NCBI GenBank assembly: GCA_021234155.1
Contig: JAJEKV010000003.1
Location: 8,556,413 to 8,620,412 of the forward strand
Length of the DNA: 64,000 bases
DNA from: Isoetes taiwanensis
Lineage: Eukaryota > Streptophyta > Lycopodiopsida > Isoetales > Isoetaceae
Direction of reading: 5' to 3'
Part shown: piece by piece, positions 24,237 to 34,861 of the stretch
Position numbering within the stretch: the first letter of the stretch is position 1
Layout: each line of letters starts with the position of its first letter
Made by a program: the position numbers and the translations under genes
Notes under the pieces: model-generated
The model's input: only the letters and a program-made list of their open reading frames with translations
What the model was told of the DNA's origin: nothing
The model's database searches: none

Positions 24237-24797
24237 TGTAAACCTGCATGCAAGAATCTCAAATTCGAAATGGAAATAGGGAAGAAATCACTCTTACTTC
24301 TGATTTTGCAAAAAAATCTAAGGGTTTGAAATGCACATCTTGCAAAGAGAGCTCTTTGCCATACATTAATATTTGTAAAGATTGAATCGTAGGCCCATTT
24401 CCCATATCTGAAGAAGGATACGTGTAAGCTGGAGCTCATTGAATAAAGGCAATGAGCGAGAAACAAAGCGATGAGAGATGTGGGAAGCCCCCCTTCTTAT
24501 AGGGATGTACGCATTTCTCAGCTTGGTTGATTGTATGTCGAGTAGTGTGTTCTACTTCACTTGTAAATCACGGAGCAAAGAGAATCAAGACACAACTCTC
24601 TCTAGTGGACACTTCAGTTTAGCATGACAATTGCTTATGGGATGAACTAGTGTATAGTTTCACTATTAAATACTGCATACTGGGCCAGAATAAGGCTCCA
24701 AATTCTTTGAATTGGCAGGGAATTGAGATTACAAAATGTACTCATAGTTGTTTCCAATGGGAATAATTTGTTTGTCTTGATGTAATTGTGCTTTTTA
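24237..24797. other. Intergenic DNA, no gene seen
   Basis: No recognisable coding or structured sequence. Confidence 0.4.
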
Positions 24798-25694
24798 GTA
24801 ATTAATATTTAGGCCCATAACATTTATCTATGTTTGCATTAGTTAGGGCCCGAAGGGCCAATTTTTTTTTTTAATATAACAATCAGCACACAACTACCAT
24901 TAACATTATTTACACAAACCATTGCATTTAACACATTTAAATTAAAACCCCCCTTAAATCCCCTTTGGTTTGGGTGCATATTCACACGGGGGGTTACATA
25001 GGGCAGCGAGAGCTCCAAAAATATATTTACAATACATGTACAAAATTAACACCATTAAGTACATTCTCTCAAACCTTATAGTATTTTACAAACCTTAATA
25101 TACAGTATACAAAAGCTTGTACATGTATACCCCACAAACGAGGATTGCTATGTACGGTCCAGATTTTGGAATAAAGGGCAAATATGCCCATCCGACAGCT
25201 CTCGTTGCCCGGAGTAACCCCCCGTGTGAATATGCACCCTATATGCCACAAGACGATAGATACATCCTTATTGCTCATCTTAACTAGAGGCCTTGCCATG
25301 TTAATCTTAAATTGAATTGCTACAACTTTGCTAGACAATTTTGAAAGCCAAAGGCCATTTGTTTTGCTACGTCCATCCTAGATTGGATTTCTACTATTTT
25401 CCCACAATTCTCTATAATATTTTTCATCATCGTATCTAATGTATGACACATTGTCAGAGACATGTATGGCAGGAGAGACAATTGGCTTGAGTCTAAAGGC
25501 ACTTTTGGGCATTTTTATTGCACACTAATCAATACAAAACATGCAATAATGCCCCTCGCACCCACATCCACACCCACACTCGCATTCACACCTTCTTCCT
25601 CTCTAGGATCATGTCAAATTGTTCTAGCCAATAATCAAACCACCATCCTTTCAAATTGTAGTAAAGCCCGGCAACGCCGGGCACCATAACTAGT
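24798..25694 (+). mobile_element. Hairpin-rich repeat with inverted R1 copies and Helitron 3' terminus
   Basis: The left part starts with TTAGTAATTAATATTTAGG, as at 2377, and holds a GGGCCC GAA GGGCC hairpin near 24847. R1 copy C lies at 24946-25014 and an inverted copy at 25140-25240. The arms GGGTGCATATTCACACGG (24972-24997) and their reverse complement (25214-25239) are exact over 26 bp. The right end is a Helitron terminus: hairpin GCCCGGC AAC GCCGGGC (25666-25682), then CTAG at 25690-25693 and T. Whether the left part belongs to the same element is inference. No Rep/helicase coding is present, so any element is non-autonomous. Confidence 0.55.
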
Positions 25695-25848
25695 ACTAAT
25701 TATATAACTAAACGGAACACTAACCTAACTTGTGGTGTGAACCTAGAAACTGCTAAAACCTTAACCCAATCCTAAAATAACGGTTGGTGCGAAGGTACCC
25801 TAATTACAACACAAGAAATACACAAAATCCGCCATACATTTACAATGC

Positions 25849-28698
25849 ATGACGCAAAGGCAAACACTGGAATTTGCAGCTACAGCAGAAGCATCATCGA
25901 AACCTCCTCCCACTTTATTTGGACCTGGTTTCCGGGTGGGCACAGACAGTCGGGATGAGGAGGTCGACTCAGATCACCTCCCACTTTATTTGGACCTGGT
26001 TTGGCAAGCCGCCAGAACCCCCACTATGCCAGCCCCTCGCCGTCCTCAGTTGAGACTAGATTATGAGCAGGCAGAGGACTACGCCGAGATGCTCATGGAC
26101 GCCCTCCCAGTAATTCTGCAGACCTCCACACTAGAAGCGTGAGCCGGTCGGATCCCGACACCGCTATTCGGGATCGATGCAACGGGCCAGTGCTTTGGCG
26201 AGACCACCCCGCGTCGCCGCTCGTGGTCAAAGCAACATTCCCGCAGAACCGATGGTTTGATGCGGAGTGTAAAGAACGCATAGCGGCGGCTCGGTCACAT
26301 TCGGATCCGGTACCGCTTATGGGCCCATGACACGATACTGGCGCCCATCCGCGAAGGACACAAAGGCGCCGGTACCTTGCCGTGCATCGAGGGGAGATGT
26401 TACCGGGCCGACACTCATCCTCGAACCTTTTGGCGTGAGAGTGCCCGAAGGCCGCCCAGGCCTATCGGGGACATCACACAGGCGGTGGGAGCAGTACTTG
26501 CGGCGGCTCTATGACCCGCCAGGGGACGCGTGACGCCCATACCCCCACGGGATGGCCCCCATTGGTTCTCGTGGGACGAGGATGTTGAGGAGGGCACGCG
26601 AACGGCTGGCTAATGGGAAGGCGGTGGTGACCTCGATGGTATGTGGGCGAGTTACTCAAATGGGCGAGGCGTAGCTTGTGCGGTCCTCACTACCCCCGTT
26701 CCATGAGCATTGCGGGGAAGGTCTCCCCTAACAATGGACCCAAGCGAGGGTTGTTCCCATTCACAAAGGCGGGCGACCCACACCGTCCGACCAATTCACG
26801 GACGATCATGGTCGAAAGATTTGCCAAACTGTTGGTGGCATTCTCGAAAGCAAGTTGACCGGCCGGGCGTAGGGCAAAGACATGTGCGAGCCCTCACACA
26901 GCAGGCTTTAGACCCGCCACTCAACGATTGACCATATCTTTACACTACGCACCGATTGAAGGCAAGGAGGAATCATCGGCGGGGACTTGTATTGTCGCTT
27001 TGTGGACTTCGCGAAGCTTTTGATACGGTTCCCGGGAAAAGGCGTAGGCTAGATCTGCGTCAACCGGGCTCCTCGCCACCGTGCGCGAATGCCATAGACG
27101 TTGTTGTATGAGAGTTGTTTTGGCGGGGATGTACCGACGCCAAGCATTCACCGGTAGTATCGGTCCCGGCAGGCTGCCCCCCTCGCCAACACTTTTTGGC
27201 CTCTACATTGATCGGGTTAGAGCCCGGCTTATCGAGCATGGGGGATGGCATACGACTTTTGCACCGGGTCATCCGCCACTCATCTATGCGGACGATGTTG
27301 GCTGCTGGCGGCCCACCGAAGCTATCACCGAGTCTCACACGGGCGCCCTAGACACATTTTTTGTCGCTCTGGACATGCTTGGCGTCAATGCGGCCAAGAC
27401 CGGCGTGGTTCTCATATCCTCTTCACGTCACCCCATGCCTCCCGCACTCACATATCGGGGGCGGCTGTGGGCGCCCGCCCACCTACAAGTACCTAGGGGT
27501 GGAGTTCCCCTCCTCCCTCTGGCGGGGAGTCTATCTATCCGCGGTGTGCCAACTGCCGAAAGCTTTTATGCCATGCAACAAATGATCACCAGGTGAGCTC
27601 TATGATTGGGGCCATCGGTCACATCTGTTAGCACCGGTCGAGCTTTGTCGCCCTTCAGACGGGTCGAGGTTTGGGGCGGTCGTCTCTTTGGCGACACGGA
27701 ATGACTTGGGCAGTGCGAGAAGGCATTTTTGCACGCACGGGGTGAAACCTTCAGTCCCCTATCCCGGTCTCCGCTGCAGAAACCGGATTCTTGCGCTTCA
27801 GTGGCAGCCCTTGATAGACACATCGTCTATTTTGGAAAGTGGTTACTATGGGTGATGCTCGGCTCCCTTTTGACCGCTTACACCGTGGCCATGGGTCCCA
27901 GGCGCTTAGGGCCTGTTGGAGGGTAAGAGAGATCGGTGGTTCGCCCGGATGGAATGTGCGAGAGCCTGATGCGCGTGCAGTGGGGCACAAAGCCCGATCG
28001 TGGCGACTGCGGGGGAGTACCTAGGCGCTTGTTTCCTTGGCAAGCTCACGGGACCCGGCTCTACTGGCCAGTCAAAATGGCCCATTACAAGGAGCACATC
28101 AACCCGTGTTAGCGGGGCCCACTCTACTACTTGCGTTCCATTTGAAAACGGAAAGGCGGACTCATTGCCTCCATTCGCCACGAGGTGCCCACCATCTTCG
28201 CATCGAGGCGAAGCGGTGGATTGGGGACCCCGCCAGACGAGGCTTTCTGTCGGTCTTTGTCAAGCGGGTGCCATTGAGGATGAGTCTCACACTTTCCGAG
28301 TTGCCCGTTGGTCGATCCGGAGGGCGAATCGCTCCCTTAGTACGGCCGGACTTGCCCTTGCATTTGCTGATGAACACACCGTCAGTACGTGCCCTGGGGT
28401 CATACATTCAGGAGGTACTGGACCTGCGAGGTCACCTTTGCCCCCGCCTGGCTGCCCGCTGATTAGGCACTACGGGTGTGGTGCATGACTGTATATATTT
28501 CGGTGTTTCTGCATTTTATATGTTAGGACAGTTTGTCAGCAGGCTGATTGCTGCCACGGTTTTTCCCTCGAAAACCCTTCGGGGCGGGGGTTTTTTAATC
28601 CGGGCAGTAATTCGCTTGCTGCGTTTTTGTATTGGGTCCCATAGACCGATTGGTCTCCGTGGACGATAAAAGAATCTTCCTTCCTTCCTTCCTTCCTT
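25849..28698 (+). mobile_element. LINE retrotransposon, 5'-truncated and frameshifted, with (TTCC)n tail
   Basis: A GC-rich block with many frame changes spells LINE ORF2 in order. The endonuclease C-terminus is DSDHLPLYLDL near 25968. A post-endonuclease segment, RWFDAECKERIAAARSH, lies near 26250. RT is seen as GLFPFTKAGDPHRP near 26740, a KAFDTVP-like motif A near 27015, SPTLFGLYIDR near 27190 and the catalytic IYADDV near 27285. KYLGVEFPSSLW follows near 27487, and a cysteine-poor C-terminal region reaches about 28470. The 3' UTR (28480-28676) has a TTCGGGGCGGGG hairpin region, TTGGGTCCCATAG and GGTCTCCGTGGACGATAAAA, and ends in TTCC units. The endonuclease N-terminus and ORF1 are missing. 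A CCTCCCACTTTATTTGGACC segment is duplicated at 25908 and 25976. Confidence 0.85.
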
Positions 28699-30675
28699 GG
28701 CCCCTCGCTTCATAGACCTTCGAAAACATCATAACAAAAAATATACACCTATCCTTCACAAAGCACACTGCACTGCCAACAAGAGATCATACAACCAACA
28801 ACAAAATTTGAAGGTAGAATTATCAGAAATAAACTCCAAGGAGGAGCACAACAGAGTCTCGATGCTCGAGCATAGCTTTAAGGTGATGAACCTCTTTTAA
28901 ACGGCCGCAAATTCCTTTTCAAGTGCCACAAATTTTTCTTAGGAAACTTGTTCAAGAATGTCTTGTTCGACCATAGCTCTGCCCTGTTCATTCAACGCTG
29001 ATGCAACCCTGTTTGCCGATGCAGCCCTGTTCATTCAACGCTGCCAAAAATGGAAGCCCATGTGACACCCGTAAACTTTCTAACTAGTCAAAAGCACGTT
29101 TGATTACTTTTTATAGAAATTACATGTTTATATAATGTTCTCTACAACATTGAACCTTCGTCTAAGGTAGTTTAATTGTTAAATATTAGGTATTTTTATG
29201 GTGGATGTATATTAGCCACTATAGATTGTATATTTAAAAGCAAGCTTGTTTTGCATTGGAGTATCAATTGTCCTTTAAGCTAAAATTTCAATTATTGCAG
29301 GAAGAGCATTAGCAAGCTGGGGAAAATGATGACCAACACGCAAATCTTTTTGCTGCATGTTTGGTTTGGGGCAATTGAAAGATTTTGTAATACACGGAAG
29401 GCCTATTCTTGTGAAACCAAGCACATTGGATGTACGATTCCTTATATTATTGCATCTTTATTGACTTTCTGGTAGTATTTAAAGTTATAAGCGCTTTTTG
29501 CTCAATAATCACAATTGCAGACACACTTTGGTTGTTTTCCCTTATTGGTAGAAATAATTGTTTAAACATTCAATTCCTTTTTTCAAACTAGAAAACCTGT
29601 AACTGCAGAAGGTCTACCTCTCTTACAATTCACGGTAGTACTAAGATAGTGTTTTATGTTGATTGAAACAAACAACTCGTTAGCGCTTGATGTTGATTTG
29701 AGCAAACAATTCCAAATAGAACTTGAAACAGTAAAAATTGGCAAGATTCGAATTTATCTGTTATAGTAGAAGAACTGCATATCTAAAGCATGAAGTGGGA
29801 TGTCCGATGAGTACCTTTACAAAAGATCACCATGCACTTGTATTGTGCAACTCTTGATGATGGAATTTGTATCCTATACAGTCGTGGTTTTCAATATCAT
29901 GAAGAAGCAGATCACGGCATGGATAAACTGCAAAAGACAGCTGGAAAAGATCTTTCAAGCTTTGAATTGAACTAATTTTCAGCAGAATTACAGAATGGTG
30001 GATGGAAAGCTGAAGCAAGTTGAGGATGACACCACATGCCATGGCATATGTTATAAGCATGCTGTCATTGCACCCATTCAAATAGCTGCTAAAAATACAC
30101 TAAAGCAGCCACTGACCTAGGCTTTTGTTTCTATTTAGTTTTACTCTATGGACGGTACCAAGAAAAAACACCAGAATCAACATTGATAGCAGTTGTCACT
30201 CACCCATTATAGGCCAAACAAAGATCTTGTGGTTTTGTCATCTCTTCCCAAAGCACATTCTGCTTCAATAAAAAAAACCAGCACAAAGCTTCATTTGCAG
30301 ACCCTCCAATAGCCTCTGGTGAATTGGAGACCCATCTGCTCAAAACACTCCGAGGTTGATCAGTTTGATCATGCTGGTCTTTCCACGAGGAAATGGGCTT
30401 AGGCTTTGTTGGCTCTCTGGGCCTGTACTGATGCTAAGATGATAAAGCACAGGAAGGATTTTGCATTGACACCACTAGCATTCCTGGCATGACACTGAAC
30501 TAATGCATTATGTGACAAATAAGTCACGATTCAGAAGATGGGTAAAAACCATTCTGCTGCTGCAATAACAAAAATTTACATTAGAATATGCGCCAGTGGC
30601 CAAAATAGCCAGAAGATTAGAGGTTTGCACTTTAAAGGTCAAATTGAACACAACTTCCCATTGAACCTGCAAAGC
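28699..30675. other. Intergenic DNA, no gene seen
   Basis: AT-rich sequence. A small direct repeat, CCCTGTTCATTCAACGCTG, occurs twice at 28981-29042. No frame matches a known protein. Confidence 0.4.
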
Positions 30676-30962
30676 TCCAAAATACATGTATAAGCATTGT
30701 GGACATGGATAGCAATTGAAGTGTAATGCATTTGACTATGTAGATCAGAGTTCAATACATGTATAAGCATTGTTGACATGGATAGCCATTGAAGTGTAAT
30801 GCATTTGACTATGTAGATCAGAGTTCTCTTGTTCCAGCAAATCAAGCAAGTTTGAGAACATTTCATTTATGGATAGCCATTGAAGTGTAATGCATCTGAC
30901 TATGTAGATCAGAGTTCTCTTGTTCTAGCAAATCAAGCAAGTTCAAGAACATTTCATTTATT
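30676..30962 (+). repeat. Nested three-copy tandem repeat
   Basis: Three units contain GGATAGC(A/C)ATTGAAGTGTAA and GACTATGTAGATCAGAGTTC. The first two share an ATACATGTATAAGCATTG head and the last two share a CAAATCAAGCAAGTT tail. Two rounds of duplication with shifted boundaries explain this. Confidence 0.85.
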
Positions 30963-32105
30963 AGGACTCAGATGAGATAATGCCAATGGAAGGATGAATT
31001 TGAATTCCTGCAAGATAACGCCAAGGGAAGGATGAGTTTGAAATACTGCAAATACCACGCCTTAAGTTAATCTAAGGCTCGAACTGTGTATGCTAAGGTC
31101 ACGCCGGTAAATTGAATGCCATCCTAAAGGCATAAATAAAATCTTGAAGATCAGATGTTTGTAACCCTAAAACCATAACGATGAAGCATCATTTGAAAAT
31201 GATGCCGCTCTAAGTATCCTGCACCAGCCAGTATTCCTGCTGCCTATTCTCAGAATTTTCTACCAGTTTCGGCTCCAGCCATGGCCGCTTCAGCTTCAGA
31301 TCCTCTAGAGCGATATCTCTGCAACACGTGAGAGAGTCTATACCCCTTACAAAGTAGTAAAAGAAATTATTAAGTTGCGAAGAATAAAAGCTCCTATGAT
31401 CAAGTGAGTAGATGTTAGTCTCCAATAAAGGGTATAATTGAAGACCACCTTGTCGTAAGTTGCATCCAGGTTTATTAACACTATTCAAGTTCCGTGCTCA
31501 CAAATTTCCCGACCTTTGCAACTACAATCAACATGTTATTAACATTTCCCGCACAGACCCAACTCATTCTGGGGGAATAACGACGAGCAAACCATACAAA
31601 GGCAAAAACAAAAGCTTCATGCTCAAAGGTCCAATATATGACGCCATCTATTGCTGGAATGCCAACATGATTTGTCAGCTGATACTTTTGAGTGCAATAT
31701 TCTCCATCTTCTACAAATTGTATGCTCTTGGATTTGAAAGCCAGAATTAGAGAGCTCCCAACCTTTTTTATTATAGTCCCAATTAAAGTGCGTTTAATGG
31801 CCCTGTGGGCTGGCTTCTCGAATTGGTTCCATAGTATAGCCAAGCTCTTAAACGCTGTCAAGTCTTGGGTTCTCCATATTCTACAAACTTTATGCCCTTG
31901 GATGGCTTTTTTTTTCACATGACATTGCATGGTACAACAGGGATTATTTAGAAATCAAATAATAAATGGAAGAAGGCATTTGGCATGTGTGGTATGAAAT
32001 GGAAAAAGAATCAAATAACGAATAATAAACGTTTATAAGGCGACTGCTGAAAGTCGTTAGGCTAGATAATACTGAACCTGGCTGCCTGCAAATTCACAAC
32101 TAATG
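30963..32105. other. Downstream flank of the PMK remnant, no gene assigned
   Basis: A two-copy unit with GGAAGGATGA(A/G)TTTGAA lies at 30975-31050. On the - strand, an exon-like frame at 31210-31330 (after an acceptor-like TTGCAG) gives DIALEDLKLKRPWLEPKLVE and ends at a stop. I do not recognise it and cannot link it to the PMK remnant. Confidence 0.35.
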
Positions 32106-33051
32106 CTATATTCTGAGAAAAATTAGATTAGAGCAAACTCCCCTGGGATCATCGGCTTCTTCCCTCACCCCTTGTGGGTCTTCTCTTACAGGAAGAGCCA
32201 ACACACCTCTCAGACTCCACTCTTTCTCCACAGAAGCCAGAGCCATGGACCCAATAGTAATGGCAAAGACAGCATCAAAACCTCCAGCTCCAGGAATGCC
32301 AGCAAATATCACTCCATTCAGGTCCATAGTCGCATCCAATAATCTGCAGGAAGCATATCCCAAAAATGTCATATCAAATAACAAAGACATTGAGTTTAAT
32401 AATTCATGGGTGCACATACCGGTACACCTGCATCTTCACCCACTTGCCTTAACATGCACCTAACCTTTTCAAAGGCATGCTTGAGTTCAATCAATCTTCT
32501 GACAACATCCTTCTCAGAGCTCGAGTTCCACTTTTGACCTTCCCACTGCACAGATACATCTTAAGGGTTATCACGTCATAAAGAAAGCGAACCAGTAAGA
32601 GCATGTCCCATTTCCTGAAGTTTTGAGACTTAGAATATCATCCAAGTAAAAGTAATGGCCCACACACCTATGGGCATGTCTTGCACTTCTCCGAAACGAC
32701 AACATAAGCACTATTTGCCACCAATGATAAGCTTTTTTAATTGAGAATGAATATATTTCTTGTATATACAATGTAATAAACAAAGTACTAAAGAAAAGGG
32801 TATGCTCGTTATCGAGAGTACTCAATAAAACCTGCATCAAAGCAACTAAACATCAATGGCATCATAGAAGCACAACAATACTGAGACCATTAAACCAAAT
32901 GCGGAAAAAAAGAACCAATGGGTTTTAGACGATGAGAATTCTCACCAAGTGAGCAGATGGTGGAAGTGCATATTCTTTTTTTCTCATGGTCACGGTTCCC
33001 AGTTAGTATCAAGGGCACACCTTCAACCGGAGGCAACAAATTTCCTAAAGC
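32106..33051 (-). pseudogene. Phosphomevalonate kinase, C-terminal exons, broken
   Basis: Phosphomevalonate kinase makes mevalonate diphosphate in the cytosolic isoprenoid pathway. Three exon-like blocks remain. Block 33051-32946 gives LTGNRDHEKK and, after removing one A from a seven-A run, EYALPPSAHL. Block 32545-32420 (42 codons) ends AFEKVRCMLRQVGEDAGVP. Block 32343-32106 gives LLDATMDLNGVIFAGIPGAG, then GFDAVFAIT and VLALPVREDPQG, the family's conserved GHMP C-terminal signature, and a stop. Joining GTATGT after 32420 to the acceptor before 32343 puts the last block out of frame. The GEPGTGGSSTPS-type exons expected between the first two blocks and the whole ATP-binding N-terminal half (GLGSSAA) were not found. 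It is probably a pseudogene, although an assembly indel could explain each single-base problem. Confidence 0.72.
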
Positions 33052-34248
33052 CTACATCACGCCAGAAGAGAAAAGCATAACAATAGCTCTAGACAACCTA
33101 GGAAAATAAATTTGTGGAAATAGAGCATTAACATTTCGTGGATTTATAACTAGCATTATGCGAAAAGGTCATACCGAATAGTAAATCGAAACACAAATAG
33201 TTGCGAACTCCCATCATACATAGGAAAAGACACGATCGTCCAATGGCATTTTGCCGCCCACTCTTCCTCAACAACAAGAGAACTTTCACTTGGGGCCGTG
33301 ATGCTCTCGGTCAAATGTGCCCGCATAAAGCAACAAGTTCAATGGCGGAAGAGTTGAAAGAAATTATGCAAAAATCTGAGACTCATGATATATCTAGTGC
33401 AAGATAATTTGTGAGCTGGTCAATCATAAGAATTCGGTTTCAACTAAACGAGAGGTTCCATGTGGCACTTTGCAATGAAGCAAGAATTGATTTGCGGCGA
33501 AGTTAAATTCGCCTTTAATTTTTTATATTCTTGACATTAAACCGCAATTATTTCGAAAAATGGGACACAACTTGATCTCCTTCACATCATTTGTTCATTA
33601 CAAACCGCCCATGGTTGTGTTTAGCATTATTTGCGAACAAAGCTCAATCAAATTGTTCCTGACCACATAAGCATGCACTCACCACATGTGTGCATGTCGA
33701 CATGCATAATTGAAATTGAAACTAGCATTTTGAACATATAAAACCTATTTGTAAATAGGCAAGAGGGTCGCACCATTGTATGAACGAAGGAGAGAGAGTT
33801 AACCTTCCAAAACTTCTTCCACGACCAGGGACTTCAAAAGTGATGCAATCTGGCCATCCATGTCTGCAATCAAACAAATATGCAAGTATAGCTTAGATAT
33901 GTGCTTAGATATATGCATGCCATCTTGTGTGTTCCCTTGCAACGAATAACAAAAGATCAAAATTTTCTAAACTGCAAAGTAAGAATATGAAACTAGATTC
34001 TCACAGGCTTTCACTTACAATGGGTAAAATCTTATTATTAAGTCATAGAGCGGAATCTATTACGCCCATTGCAAAAATGTAGGGCAAAACAAGGTCATAC
34101 AAATTGCAAGGCGGAGCCACCAGAGCAAAAGTTCACTTCCCACCAGATGATACAAATAAATGCAAAATTTCTAGGATTCAAACCGCAGATTTGAAGATAA
34201 ACATGAATGCCAAGAGATTTCAGAAATCTTACCTTGTCATTTGAGAAT
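33052..34248. other. Upstream flank of the PMK remnant, no gene assigned
   Basis: A small exon-like segment on the - strand (about 33870-33805) has an acceptor-like TTGCAG, an ATG and a donor-like GTTAAC, but its product (MDGQIASLLKSLVVEEVLEG) is not recognisable. No PMK N-terminal exon is visible. Confidence 0.35.
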
Positions 34249-34861
34249 GTCACGATCAGGGATAGGTTCTGTACGTATGAAATTATTTTTTCAGACGTAT
34301 AAAGTCCAAAAATACGTATTTTTGGGAAAAATACGTATTTTTCGTATTTTATACTCGCCGTGGGAAAAAAAAAAAATTCGGCGTAAGCGAAACCTTCCCA
34401 TTTCGCTTTACGCTGGTTTTTCAGCGTAAAGCCGAAACCTTCGGTTTAAACTTCTGGAAAATTCAAAAAAAAATCGGCAAAGCGAAACCTTGTTTAAACT
34501 TTCGCGAAACTTTTTTCGCAAAGTGAAAACCGGTTCACGCGAACTTTTTAAAAAAAAAAATTTTTTCGCGCCGCGTAGCCGAAACCGGTTCTACGCGAAA
34601 AAAATTCAGCGTCGCGAAACGGAAGGTTCGCTCGTGAAAAAAAAAAAATTTTTTCGCGTAAAGTTTAAACTGAAGGTTTAAACTACGCTGAAAAAGTTTC
34701 AATGAAGTGAAGGTTCGCTTCACGCGAAATTTTTCGACAATAGGAAATTTTTTGGACGATATTTTTGGCGTATTAAGCGTCAAATTTGTCCGTATCAAAC
34801 GAAAAATACGTATGATTACGATAAAACATTATCTGATATTGAACCTATCCCCGGTCACGAT
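34249..34861. mobile_element. hAT-type MITE with 8-bp target duplication
   Basis: The element occupies 34257-34853 (597 bp). It starts CAGGGATAGGTTC and ends GAACCTATCCCCG, giving 13-bp terminal inverted repeats with one mismatch. Exact direct duplications GTCACGAT flank it at 34249-34256 and 34854-34861. An 8-bp duplication and CAGGG-type ends are the hallmarks of hAT transposons. There is no transposase frame, so it depends on one supplied elsewhere. Subterminal ATACGTATT words recur at both ends. The interior is built from many small inverted repeats of GCGAAACCTT and AAGGTTCGC and runs of A and T, and it could fold into a dense set of stem-loops. Confidence 0.9.

Noticed and set aside
31481-31930. 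149-codon frame on the - strand downstream of the PMK remnant
   Set aside because: No family similarity that I can see and no splice support.
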